DNA of 12,830 nt from Pseudomonadota bacterium (lineage in GTDB: Bacteria > Pseudomonadota > Alphaproteobacteria > Rhizobiales > Rhizobiaceae). This document shows positions 6,547 through 12,830 of the stretch, one piece after another (position 1 is the first letter of the stretch; the number at the start of each line of letters is the position of its first letter). Where the stretch lies: positions 1 through 12,830 of the forward strand of contig JAEZXF010000553.1 in assembly GCA_023419995.1 (NCBI GenBank), in the 5' to 3' direction. The notes below the pieces were generated by a model. That model was not told the origin of the DNA. It was given only the letters and a program-made list of their open reading frames with translations, and searched no databases. The translations under genes and the position numbers were made by a program.

Positions 6547-7371
6547 ATGATCCGCCCCCCGGTCGCCTCCGCCCGTCGCATCGCCCGCCGCAGGGCCGGC
6601 ACGGCGGAGACCGCGCGCATGGTGCCGGAGGAAACGCCGGTCGCCTTCTCCTATGGCGGCACCACCCATGCGGTGATGATGGCCACCCCGGCCGACCTCG
6701 ACGATTTCGCGCTCGGCTTCTCGCTGACCGAGGGCATCGTCGCCTCATCCGCGGAGATCGCCGCGGTGACGGCCGAGGAGGCCGGCGAGGGCATCGACAT
6801 CCAGATCACGCTCACCGAGGAGCCGGGCGCGCGCTTCGCGGCGCGGCGCCGGCATCTCGCCGGGCCGGTCGGCTGCGGCCTGTGCGGCATCGAATCCATC
6901 GAGGAGGCGATGCGGCAGGCGCGCGACGTCAGCGGGTCGCCGCTGGTCCTCTCCTCCGCCGACATCGCCCGCTCGGTGGCGCTGCTTGCGGCACGGCAGA
7001 AGTTCCACGCCGAGACGGGCGCGGTGCATGCCGCCGGCTTCTACGTTCCGGGCAGGGGCATCGTCATGGTGCGCGAGGATGTCGGCCGCCACAACGCGCT
7101 CGACAAGCTGGCCGGCGCCCTGGCGCGGGCCGGGATCGACGGTTCGGCCGGCGCGGTGGTCGTCACCTCGCGCGTCTCGGTCGAGATGGTGCAGAAGGCG
7201 GCGGCCATCGGCGCGCCCGCCATCGTCGCGGTGTCGGCGCCGACGGCGCTCGCCGTCCGCACGGCCGACGCGGCCGGCATGATGCTGGTGGCGCTGGTGC
7301 GCGGCGAGGAGTTCGACGTCTTCACCCACGCCCGGAGGCTGTCAGACGGGGAGGCCCGCAATGTCGCATGA
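6547..7371 (+). CDS. fdhD: FdhD/FdsC sulfurtransferase for the formate dehydrogenase Mo cofactor
   Basis: The 274-residue FdhD-family protein carries the CxxC pair Cys110/Cys113 (GPVGCGLCGIES). It also has the family blocks LDDFALGFSLTEGI (51-64), FHAETGAVHAAGF (153-165) and REDVGRHNALDKLAG (176-190). Known role: it binds bis-MGD and relays sulfur from a cysteine desulfurase to the molybdenum, which formate dehydrogenases need for activity. In fds operons the gene is also called fdsC. It starts 2 nt after the fdsA stop, so co-transcription is near certain, and its 3' end overlaps fdsD by 11 nt. The ATG at 6547 gives a normal length. The nearest purine-rich site (GGAGG within the fdsA end) is rather far, so translation may depend on readthrough of ribosomes finishing fdsA. 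The N-terminus is Arg-rich, but no export signal is seen. Confidence 0.95.
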   Translation: MIRPPVASARRIARRRAGTAETARMVPEETPVAFSYGGTTHAVMMATPADLDDFALGFSLTEGIVASSAEIAAVTAEEAGEGIDIQITLTEEPGARFAARRRHLAGPVGCGLCGIESIEEAMRQARDVSGSPLVLSSADIARSVALLAARQKFHAETGAVHAAGFYVPGRGIVMVREDVGRHNALDKLAGALARAGIDGSAGAVVVTSRVSVEMVQKAAAIGAPAIVAVSAPTALAVRTADAAGMMLVALVRGEEFDVFTHARRLSDGEARNVA

Positions 7372-7597
7372 GCAGCCGCTGAGGCCGCACGCCAAGATCA
7401 TCCGCATGGCCAACCAGATCGGCACCTTCTTCCTGTCGAAGCCGCACCCGGAGGGCGTGGCCGGCGTGGCCGAGCACATCAACAAGTTCTGGGAGCCGCG
7501 CATGCGCCGCCAGTTCTTCGAGGTGCTGGAGAGCGACGGCGAGGATTTCCTGCCGATCGTGCGCGAGGCGGCGGCCGGCGTCAGGCGGCCGTCCTGA
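7361..7597 (+). CDS. fdsD: Formate dehydrogenase delta subunit FdsD
   Basis: The 78-residue protein matches the small FdsD family. Its hallmark is NQIGTFFLSKPHPEG (about 18-32), followed by EHINKFWEPRMRRQFFEVL (38-56). FdsD is required for, or improves, active NAD-dependent formate dehydrogenase in other bacteria, and is found either as a small subunit or as an assembly helper. The start at 7361 lies inside the last codons of fdhD (11-nt overlap, different frame), with a GGGGAGG ribosome site just upstream (about 7348-7353). It is the last gene of the operon. Downstream is a short hairpin and then the convergent propeller gene. It has no cysteines and no membrane segment. Confidence 0.92.
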   Translation: MSHEQPLRPHAKIIRMANQIGTFFLSKPHPEGVAGVAEHINKFWEPRMRRQFFEVLESDGEDFLPIVREAAAGVRRPS

Positions 7598-7613
7598 CCG
7601 GGAGCAGGCCCGG
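7598..7613. terminator. Weak hairpin after fdsD, possible end-of-operon signal
   Basis: CCGGG-agcagg-CCCGG begins immediately after the fdsD stop codon, with perfect 5-bp GC arms and a 6-nt loop. It is followed by AAAA rather than a T-run on the plus strand, so it is not a canonical intrinsic terminator. The rest of the 93-bp convergent gap (7598-7690) holds an 8-bp palindrome GTCCGGAC (7635-7642) and no other strong structure. Confidence 0.25.
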
Positions 7614-7690
7614 AAAAGTGCGGGGCAGCCTTCCGTCCGGACCTGTGCAGGGCAGGAAGACGGACCGCTTCCGCGAAACCCTGAGCCGGC

Positions 7691-8953
7691 CTATCCGCCG
7701 TACTCGATCACCGAGAGGCCGCCATTGTTGTCGGTGACGTAGAGCAGGCCGGCCGCGTCGACGAAGATGTCGGCCGACTGCACCACCTGCGGCCGGTTCG
7801 GCCGCCTGTCGGTCATGACGCGCGGGGCCGGCGGCACCAGCGCGCCGGTCTCGACCGGGCGGTAGGGATCCGAGATGTCGAAGGCGCGCACGCCGGCATT
7901 CTGCCAGGTGGCGAAGATCAACGTATCGGAGACGAAGCTGCCCGGCCGGTTCTCGTGCAGGTTGTGCGGGCCGAAATGGCCGCCCTTGGCGACGTAGTCG
8001 ATCTCCGACGGAACCGGGAAGGTCGAGATCGAGACCGGGTTGGCCCTGTCGCGGATGTCGAACACCCAGGTCAGCTTGCGGCCGTCCTCCTCGTTGTCGA
8101 GCACCGCCTCGTCGGCGACGATCAAGAGGTCGCGCGACGGCAGCGGCAGCGGCGAATGCGTGCCGCCGCCATAGGGCGGCGACCAGTTGCGGTGGACGAT
8201 CAGCTTCGGGGCGGCCCGGTCGGCGACGTCGAGGATGGTCAGTCCGCCGTCGCGCCAGCAGGCATAGGCGGTGTCGCTCTCGACCAGCGCGTGGTGGAGC
8301 GCGAAGCGCTGGCCGGCAGCCCATGTCGGCCTTTCGCCGGCCGCCGCGTTCATGCCCGGCAGCCACCAGCGCCCGGCTATCTCCGGCCGGGTCGGGTCGG
8401 CCATGTCGATGGTGATGAAGACGTAGTCGGTGAAGCCGTCGACCAGCGCCGAGGCATAGGCCCAGCGCCCGCCGACATACCAGATGCGGTGGATGCCGAC
8501 GCCGTCCACCGGCAGGAAGCCGATCCTGCGCGGCGCGTCCGGCACCGAGATGTCGTAGACGGTCATGCCCGCCGTCCACGGCCGCGCCCGCGCCGCGCCG
8601 CCCTCGGCGGTGCCCACCGTCTCGCCGATCGAGCGCGTGTAGTAGGACTTCTCGTCGGGGAACTTGGACGTGTCGGCGAAGAGGTCGAGCGCGTTGACGA
8701 CCAGCAAAAGGTCGTCATGCGTCTGGAGGTGGATGGTCCAGGTGTTCTGCGGCGCCGGCACGAAGGTCACCTCGCCCGGCCGCTTCGGGTCGCGGACATC
8801 GACGATGGAGAAGCCTTGCGACCACGGATGCGCGACATAGGCGAAGCCGCGATGGACCATCACCTGCAGGCCGTCGCCGCGGCCGCCGATGCCGGAATGG
8901 CCGACAAGCTTCATGTTGCGGGCGTAGTCGGGGCGGGGCAGGTCGTCGCTCAT
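7691..8953 (-). CDS. LVIVD-repeat beta-propeller protein, function unknown
   Basis: The 420-residue protein is built from about seven repeats ending in a strand of the type (F/V)xI-x-D-(I/V)-x-D-P-xx-P. They are FSIVDVRDPKRP (48-59), MTVYDISVPDAP (130-141), FITIDMADPTRP (179-190), LTILDVADRAAP (238-249), TWVFDIRDRANP (295-306), VRAFDISDPYRP (355-366) and LSVIEYGG at the C-terminus. This is the LVIVD repeat pattern, expected to form a seven-bladed propeller. No signal peptide or membrane segment is visible, so it is probably cytoplasmic. Histidine-rich loops recur (GIHRIWYV, ALHHAL, GGTHSPLPLP, GGHFGPHNLHEN) and could form a metal or ligand site. The ATG at 8953 is preferred: a longer in-frame start near 9061 would translate the intergenic palindromic repeat. 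The gene converges on fdsD. I do not know its substrate. Confidence 0.85.
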   Translation of the reverse strand: MSDDLPRPDYARNMKLVGHSGIGGRGDGLQVMVHRGFAYVAHPWSQGFSIVDVRDPKRPGEVTFVPAPQNTWTIHLQTHDDLLLVVNALDLFADTSKFPDEKSYYTRSIGETVGTAEGGAARARPWTAGMTVYDISVPDAPRRIGFLPVDGVGIHRIWYVGGRWAYASALVDGFTDYVFITIDMADPTRPEIAGRWWLPGMNAAAGERPTWAAGQRFALHHALVESDTAYACWRDGGLTILDVADRAAPKLIVHRNWSPPYGGGTHSPLPLPSRDLLIVADEAVLDNEEDGRKLTWVFDIRDRANPVSISTFPVPSEIDYVAKGGHFGPHNLHENRPGSFVSDTLIFATWQNAGVRAFDISDPYRPVETGALVPPAPRVMTDRRPNRPQVVQSADIFVDAAGLLYVTDNNGGLSVIEYGG

Positions 8954-8986
8954 GGTGTCTTCATTTCGTTCCGATTGGTCGGCGCC

Positions 8987-9112
8987 GCCCCTCATCCGAC
9001 CCTTCGGGCCACCTTCTCCCCGTGAACGGGGAGAAGGAAAGAGCGGCGAGGTCGCGGCCATCTCTCCTCTCCCCGCTTGCGGGGAGAGGATGCCGGCAGG
9101 CAGCTGAGGGGC
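8987..9112. repeat. RIME-like rhizobial intergenic palindromic repeat (two hairpins, 8-bp terminal inverted repeats)
   Basis: The 126-bp element is bounded by perfect 8-bp inverted ends, GCCCCTCA (8987-8994) and TGAGGGGC (9105-9112). It contains two near-perfect palindromes. The first has arms at 9012-9023 and 9026-9037 (CCTTCTCCCCGT, 2-nt loop GA). The second has arms at 9065-9076 and 9079-9090 (TCCTCTCCCCGC, 2-nt loop TT). Two large palindromes in an element of this size is the layout of the RIME family described in rhizobia, and the CCCTTCGGGCCACCTTCTCC wording is common between rhizobial genes. It lies between xth and the propeller gene and would form strong RNA hairpins, so it may attenuate or stabilise a shared transcript. 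Copy number cannot be seen from one window. Confidence 0.85.
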
Positions 9113-9136
9113 AACGCAGGCCGAGCCGAGAAAACT

Positions 9137-9943
9137 TCAGTCGAGGTCGAAGCGCGCGATCACCGGCACGTGGTCGGACGGGCGCTCCCAGCCGCGCGCG
9201 TCGCGCAGCACCTCGATGCCGGCCAGCGCCGGCGCGAGGTTCGGCGACGACCAGACGTGGTCGAGCCGGCGGCCGCGGTTGGAAGCGGCCCAGTCCTGCG
9301 CGCGGTAGCTCCACCAGGTGAACAGCTTCTCCTCCGGCGGGATCGCCTGGCGCATCAGGTCGACCCAGTTGCCGGCGCGGCGCATCGCCTCGAAGCTGGT
9401 GGTCTCGATCGGGGTGTGGGAGACGACGTTGAGGAGCTGCCGGTGCGACCAGACGTCGGTCTCCAGCGGCGCGATGTTCAGGTCGCCGACGAGGATCGAG
9501 GACAGGCCCTCGGCCTCGACCGCGGGGATGTCGTGCATCTGCGCGACGAAATCGAGCTTGTGGCGGAACTTGGGGTTGATCTCGGGATCGGGCTCGTCGC
9601 CGCCGGCCGGCACGTAGAAATTGTGCAGGAGGATCTTCCGCCCGCCCGCCTCGACGTGGACGGAGAGATGCCGGCAGTCGGCGATGTCGCAGAAGCGGCG
9701 CTTCTCGACCACCTCGAGCGGCCGGCGCGCCACGGTCGCGACGCCGTGATAGCCCTTCTGGCCGCTGATCTCGATGTGCTCGTAGCCGGCCTTGCGGAAG
9801 GCCGACAGCGGGAACAGCCCGTCGGGGCACTTGGTCTCCTGGAGGCACAGCACGTCGGGCTGGTGCTCGGCGAGGAACTTCTCGACCAGCGGCATCCTCA
9901 GCCGCACGGAGTTGATGTTCCAGGTCGCGATGGTGAAGGCCAT
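9137..9943 (-). CDS. xth: Exodeoxyribonuclease III (ExoIII/AP endonuclease family)
   Basis: The 268-residue protein belongs to the endonuclease/exonuclease/phosphatase fold with all ExoIII catalytic motifs. These are WNINSVR (8-14, Asn11), LQETKC (34-39, Glu36), HNFYVPAG (107-114, Tyr110), LVGDLNIAP (151-159, Asp154 and Asn156), RRLDHVW (225-231, Asp228) and the C-terminal SDHVPV (256-261, Asp257 and His258). The family removes 3' blocking groups and cleaves abasic sites in base-excision repair. The ATG at 9943 gives the usual N-terminus MAFTIATWNIN. A GTG at 9970 would add nine residues with no better ribosome site. The gene is on the same strand as lolA and ftsK, after a 247-bp gap, and ends 24 bp before the palindromic repeat. 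Which xth paralogue it is cannot be decided here. Confidence 0.95.
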   Translation of the reverse strand: MAFTIATWNINSVRLRMPLVEKFLAEHQPDVLCLQETKCPDGLFPLSAFRKAGYEHIEISGQKGYHGVATVARRPLEVVEKRRFCDIADCRHLSVHVEAGGRKILLHNFYVPAGGDEPDPEINPKFRHKLDFVAQMHDIPAVEAEGLSSILVGDLNIAPLETDVWSHRQLLNVVSHTPIETTSFEAMRRAGNWVDLMRQAIPPEEKLFTWWSYRAQDWAASNRGRRLDHVWSSPNLAPALAGIEVLRDARGWERPSDHVPVIARFDLD

Positions 9944-10190
9944 GAGGGAGCGTCCGGCGCCTTGGGGCACCGGGCCGGGACGCGCAGGGCGTTCCGGCGG
10001 GATCCGATGCCCGAACGGAGGGGCGGACCGCCGTCATGCGCCTGTCGCGAAGCACGGGACGGTCCGGGGGAAGCCCCTTGTGCCAGCCGCGGCCCCGTCA
10101 GGCAAGGCGAAGCCGGCCCGGCGGCAGCGCGTGATCCACAGGCGGAAGCCGGTGCGGTCTGTGCCGTGCCGCCGAGATGCGGCGAAAGGC
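9944..10190. other. Intergenic region between lolA and xth
   Basis: This 247-bp non-coding stretch is very GC-rich. The frames that stay open across it are low-complexity shadows. A small hairpin CGCCG-agatg-CGGCG (10170-10184) lies just after the lolA stop on the minus strand but lacks a T-tract. The xth promoter is probably here, but I cannot place -35/-10 boxes. No RNA gene is recognised. Confidence 0.4.
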
Positions 10191-10862
10191 CTAGCGGGGG
10201 CCCGCCTGCTGCAGTTCCTGGATGCGGCGGTGGTCGATCGCGAACACGGAGGGGTCGAACTTCACGCCCTCCTCGACGTTGAAGATCATCACCGTGGTGT
10301 CCTTGCCCTGCGCGTCGGTGATGGTCCACTGGCGCAGCGCGTAGGATGCGGGGTCGAACATCAGCGTGATGGTCGAATCGCCGAACACCGACTTGTCGGC
10401 GAGCTGGATCGTCGTCAGGTCCGCCTCCTGCTTGACGCTGCGCACCTTGCCGTCGCTGAGGTCGATCCGGTCGTCGAGCAGGAGCTTGAGCGGCGTCTTC
10501 GACAGCGGATAGACGTCGGCCGTCCGCAGCTTGGTGTTCTCGAGCACCAGCGTGGTGCCGTCCGAGGTCACCTTGAAGCTCGACGGCGGCTCGTAGTTGA
10601 AGCGCAGCTTGCCCGGCCGCTCGATGTAGAACTTGCCGCCCGTCTGCTCGCCGCGCGGGCCGAACTGGACGAACTCGCCCATCATGGTGCGCACGCGGGC
10701 GAAATGGTCGGCGATCTGCTGCGGCGCGGCGGCCGAGGCCTGCGCGTTGCCGGCCGACAGCAGCGGCCCGGCGAACTGGCCGAGCGCGAGCACGCCCATG
10801 GTCAGCGCCGCGTTGCCCAGGAACTGCCGCCGGGACATCTTCGCCTTCACCGTCTCATCCAT
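10191..10862 (-). CDS. lolA: Outer-membrane lipoprotein carrier LolA-like, with apparent Tat signal
   Basis: The 223-residue protein has a signal peptide followed by a LolA-type half-barrel domain, including the blocks GEFVQFGPRGEQTGGKFYIERPGKLRFNY (62-90, given only as block positions), VTSDGTTLVLEN (98-109) and the late VMIFNVEEGVKFDPSVFAI (191-209). Periplasmic LolA carries lipoproteins from the LolCDE transporter to the outer membrane. The N-terminus reads KMSRRQFLGNAALTMGVLAL, i.e. Ser10-Arg-Arg-Gln-Phe-Leu, a near-consensus twin-arginine motif, with AxA cleavage candidates around residues 40-45 (NAQASA). LolA is usually a Sec substrate, so this is unusual. The ATG at 10862 is chosen because GAGGTGG ends 5 nt upstream. 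A GTG at 10871 would overlap that site, and MSRRQFLG could be a later start. The gene lies 101 bp downstream of ftsK on the same strand. Confidence 0.88.
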   Translation of the reverse strand: MDETVKAKMSRRQFLGNAALTMGVLALGQFAGPLLSAGNAQASAAAPQQIADHFARVRTMMGEFVQFGPRGEQTGGKFYIERPGKLRFNYEPPSSFKVTSDGTTLVLENTKLRTADVYPLSKTPLKLLLDDRIDLSDGKVRSVKQEADLTTIQLADKSVFGDSTITLMFDPASYALRQWTITDAQGKDTTVMIFNVEEGVKFDPSVFAIDHRRIQELQQAGPR

Positions 10863-10924
10863 CGCTGCCACCTCGTTTGTCCGCTTTCCGGTTAGGCGTC
10901 CAGTTGGGCCGAAATTGGGCCGGC

Positions 10925-10947
10925 CGCCGGGAACAACGGCCCCGGCG
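10925..10947 (-). terminator. Hairpin between ftsK and lolA, weak terminator or attenuator candidate
   Basis: Perfect 7-bp arms (CGCCGGG at 10925-10931 and CCCGGCG at 10941-10947) enclose a 9-nt loop, 17 bp after the ftsK stop on the minus strand. No T-run follows, so full termination is doubtful. Partial readthrough into lolA is plausible. A short direct repeat TTGGGCCG also lies in this gap. The gap, 10863-10963, is otherwise featureless. Confidence 0.25.
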
Positions 10948-10963
10948 CCGATCGGTTGCGCCC

Positions 10964-12830
10964 TCAGAACTTGTCCTCTTCGGTCGGCACCAGGATCTCG
11001 CGCTTGCCGGCGTGGTTGGCCGGGCCGACGATGCCCTCCTTCTCCATCTTCTCGATGATCGAGGCGGCGCGGTTGTAGCCGATGCCGAGCCGGCGCTGGA
11101 TGTAGCTGGTCGAGGCCTTGCCGTCGCGCAGCACCACGGCCACCGCCTGGTCGTAGGGATCGTCCGCATCATCGAAATTGCCGCCACCGGACGAGGAGCC
11201 CCGGCCGCCGCCGCCGTCCTCGTCCTCGCCGTCGTCCTCGGTGATGGCGTCGAGATATTCCGGCGCGCCCTGCAGCTTGAGATGGCCCACCACCTTCTCG
11301 ACCTCGTCGTCGGAGACGAACGGCCCGTGCACGCGCTGGATGCGGCCGCCGCCGGCCATATAGAGCATGTCGCCCATGCCGAGGAGCTGCTCCGCGCCCT
11401 GCTCGCCGAGGATGGTGCGGCTGTCGATCTTCGACGTCACCTGGAAGGAGATGCGGGTCGGGAAGTTGGCCTTGATGGTGCCGGTGATGACGTCGACCGA
11501 CGGCCGCTGCGTCGCCATGATGACGTGGATGCCGGCGGCGCGCGCCATCTGGGCGAGGCGCTGCACCGCGCCCTCGATGTCCTTGCCGGCGACCATCATC
11601 AGGTCGGCCATCTCGTCGATGATGACGACGATGTAGGGCATCGGCTCGAGGTCGAGATGCTCGGTCTCGTAGATCGCCTCGCCGGTCTCGCGGTCGAAGC
11701 CGGTCTGCACCGTGCGGGTGATCTGCTCGCCCTTCTTCTGCGCCTGGCCGACGCGCTGGTTGAAGCCGTCGATGTTGCGCACGCCCACCTTGGACATCTT
11801 GCGGTAGCGGTCCTCCATCTCGCGCACGGTCCACTTGAGCGCGACCACCGCCTTCTTCGGGTCGGTGACGACGGGGGTGAGCAGATGCGGGATGCCGTCG
11901 TAGACGGACAGCTCCAGCATCTTGGGGTCGATCATGATCAGCCGGCATTCCTCCGGCGTCATCCGGTAGAGGATCGACAGGATCATGGTGTTGATCGCAA
12001 CCGACTTGCCCGAGCCGGTGGTGCCGGCGACCAGAAGGTGCGGGAACTTGGCGATGTCGGCGATCACCGCCTCGCCGTTGATGGTCTTGCCGAGCGCCAG
12101 CGCCAGCTTGGCCTTGGCCTGCTCGAAGTCGCGGCTGGCCAGAAGCTCGCGCAGGTAGACCGTCTCGCGCCGCGCGTTGGGCAGCTCGATGCCGATGGCG
12201 TTGCGGCCCGGCACCACGGCGACGCGGCAGGCGATGGCGCTCATCGAGCGGGCGATGTCGTCGGCGAGACCGATCACCCGCGACGACTTGATGCCGGGGG
12301 CCGGTTCCAGCTCGTAGAGCGTCACCACCGGGCCGGGGCGGACGTGGATGATCTCGCCCTTGACGCCGAAATCCTCCAGCACGCCTTCCAGAAGGCGGGC
12401 GTTCTGCTCCAGCGCGTCCTGCGACAGCGACGGGTCGCGCGCCACGTTCTTCGCCTCGGCGAGGAAATGCAGCGACGGCAGCTCGAACTCGGCCGGGCCG
12501 ATCAGCGAGCGCTGCGCCTCGCGCTGGATGCGCGCGCCTTCCTGCGGCCGCGGCGCGGGCGCCTCGACGCGGGTGGCGGCGTCGGAGCGGAAGTGGCGCA
12601 CCTGCGCCCCCGCCGCATGGTCGCCCGCCGGGCGCTCGGGCGTCGGGCGGATGACGACGTCGTCCTCGTCGTCGAAATCCTCCTCGTCATGCGCACCGCC
12701 GGCATAGGGACGCTCGGCATGGCCGCGCTCGACCTCGAAGGGCGGCTCGTCGTCGAAGTCCGGGTCGGCGGCGTCGAAGCCCGGCTCGATGCGGCCGCCG
12801 GCGCGCCCGCCCTGCCGCGCGGTGATGCGC
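10964..12830 (-). CDS. ftsK: DNA translocase FtsK, C-terminal part (partial, 5' end outside window)
   Basis: The reading frame is open to the right edge; 621 residues are visible, and the N-terminal membrane domain lies outside. From the edge there is an acidic, low-complexity linker ([12 protein letters not shown] type), then the alpha/beta motor from about visible residue 117 (LPSLHFL). Walker A is GTTGSGKS (12002-12025), Walker B is [12 protein letters not shown], and the [12 protein letters not shown] motif follows. An unusually acidic and Gly/Ser-rich tether (11156-11239) leads to the gamma winged helix ([20 protein letters not shown], then [20 protein letters not shown]). Known role: a septal hexameric pump that moves DNA toward dif and activates XerCD. 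The GTG at 12601 is not the start, because homologous linker sequence continues upstream. It is upstream of lolA on the same strand. Confidence 0.96.
   Translation of the reverse strand, partial: RITARQGGRAGGRIEPGFDAADPDFDDEPPFEVERGHAERPYAGGAHDEEDFDDEDDVVIRPTPERPAGDHAAGAQVRHFRSDAATRVEAPAPRPQEGARIQREAQRSLIGPAEFELPSLHFLAEAKNVARDPSLSQDALEQNARLLEGVLEDFGVKGEIIHVRPGPVVTLYELEPAPGIKSSRVIGLADDIARSMSAIACRVAVVPGRNAIGIELPNARRETVYLRELLASRDFEQAKAKLALALGKTINGEAVIADIAKFPHLLVAGTTGSGKSVAINTMILSILYRMTPEECRLIMIDPKMLELSVYDGIPHLLTPVVTDPKKAVVALKWTVREMEDRYRKMSKVGVRNIDGFNQRVGQAQKKGEQITRTVQTGFDRETGEAIYETEHLDLEPMPYIVVIIDEMADLMMVAGKDIEGAVQRLAQMARAAGIHVIMATQRPSVDVITGTIKANFPTRISFQVTSKIDSRTILGEQGAEQLLGMGDMLYMAGGGRIQRVHGPFVSDDEVEKVVGHLKLQGAPEYLDAITEDDGEDEDGGGGRGSSSGGGNFDDADDPYDQAVAVVLRDGKASTSYIQRRLGIGYNRAASIIEKMEKEGIVGPANHAGKREILVPTEEDKF

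Noticed and set aside
3554..6748. A 1064-codon open frame on the minus strand opposite fdsA
   Set aside because: It is an antisense shadow caused by high GC: Arg/His/Ala-rich low-complexity translation with no domain, while the plus strand carries a complete FdsA with all active-site motifs.
8954..9061. 36-residue N-terminal extension of the propeller protein
   Set aside because: It would translate part of the intergenic palindromic repeat (ending ERNEDTM) and has no family similarity; the ATG at 8953 starts the conserved sequence.
9012..9090. CRISPR-like or sRNA interpretation of the two hairpins
   Set aside because: The two palindromes differ in sequence, there are no regularly spaced direct repeats, and the inverted ends fit a palindromic repeat element.
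12599..12601. GTG at 12601 as the start of a short FtsK/SpoIIIE protein
   Set aside because: The same frame stays open to the window edge and encodes a typical acidic FtsK linker upstream, so the gene is simply cut by the window.

Overview
The window is GC-rich, densely packed DNA from an alphaproteobacterium, most likely Hyphomicrobiales/Rhizobiales of the Mesorhizobium-Aminobacter type. The inference rests on three things: codon use with overwhelmingly G/C third positions, a RIME-like rhizobial intergenic palindromic repeat, and an ftsK-lolA-xth order that I recall from rhizobial chromosomes. No tRNA, rRNA, CRISPR array, transposase or phage gene was found, so it reads as ordinary chromosome.

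Left part (1-7597). The first 257 bases are the start of an Mrp/ApbC-type iron-sulfur carrier gene on the minus strand. Divergent from it is a LysR regulator (fdsR-like, 362-1261). A compact plus-strand operon for a soluble NAD-dependent molybdenum formate dehydrogenase follows: fdsG, fdsB, a 72-residue DUF4287-like gene, fdsA, fdhD/fdsC and fdsD. fdsG/fdsB and fdsB/DUF4287 overlap by 4 nt, fdsA and fdhD are 2 nt apart, and fdhD/fdsD overlap by 11 nt. FdsA oxidises formate at bis-MGD-Mo; its Fe-S clusters and those of FdsB and FdsG lead to FMN and NAD+. FdhD sulfurates the cofactor and FdsD is an accessory protein. A perfect ATAG-N7-CTAT palindrome before fdsG is the obvious LysR-type operator.

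Right part (7691-12830, all minus strand). Read from the right edge, the order is ftsK (C-terminal 621 residues visible), lolA with an apparent twin-arginine signal, xth (exonuclease III family), a 126-bp palindromic repeat, and a gene for a seven-bladed LVIVD-type beta-propeller of unknown function. The last gene converges on the fds operon.

Two observations stand out. First, FdsA keeps its [2Fe-2S] cysteines, ferredoxin-domain cysteines, Mo-ligand Cys and catalytic Arg, but the three cysteines of the usual His-x3-Cys-x2-Cys-x5-Cys [4Fe-4S] site are replaced in register by Arg, Glu and Ser. Second, a DUF4287 protein is translationally coupled inside the same operon, immediately before fdsA. 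Together they suggest a variant NAD-dependent formate dehydrogenase with a rewired cluster set and possibly an extra factor.
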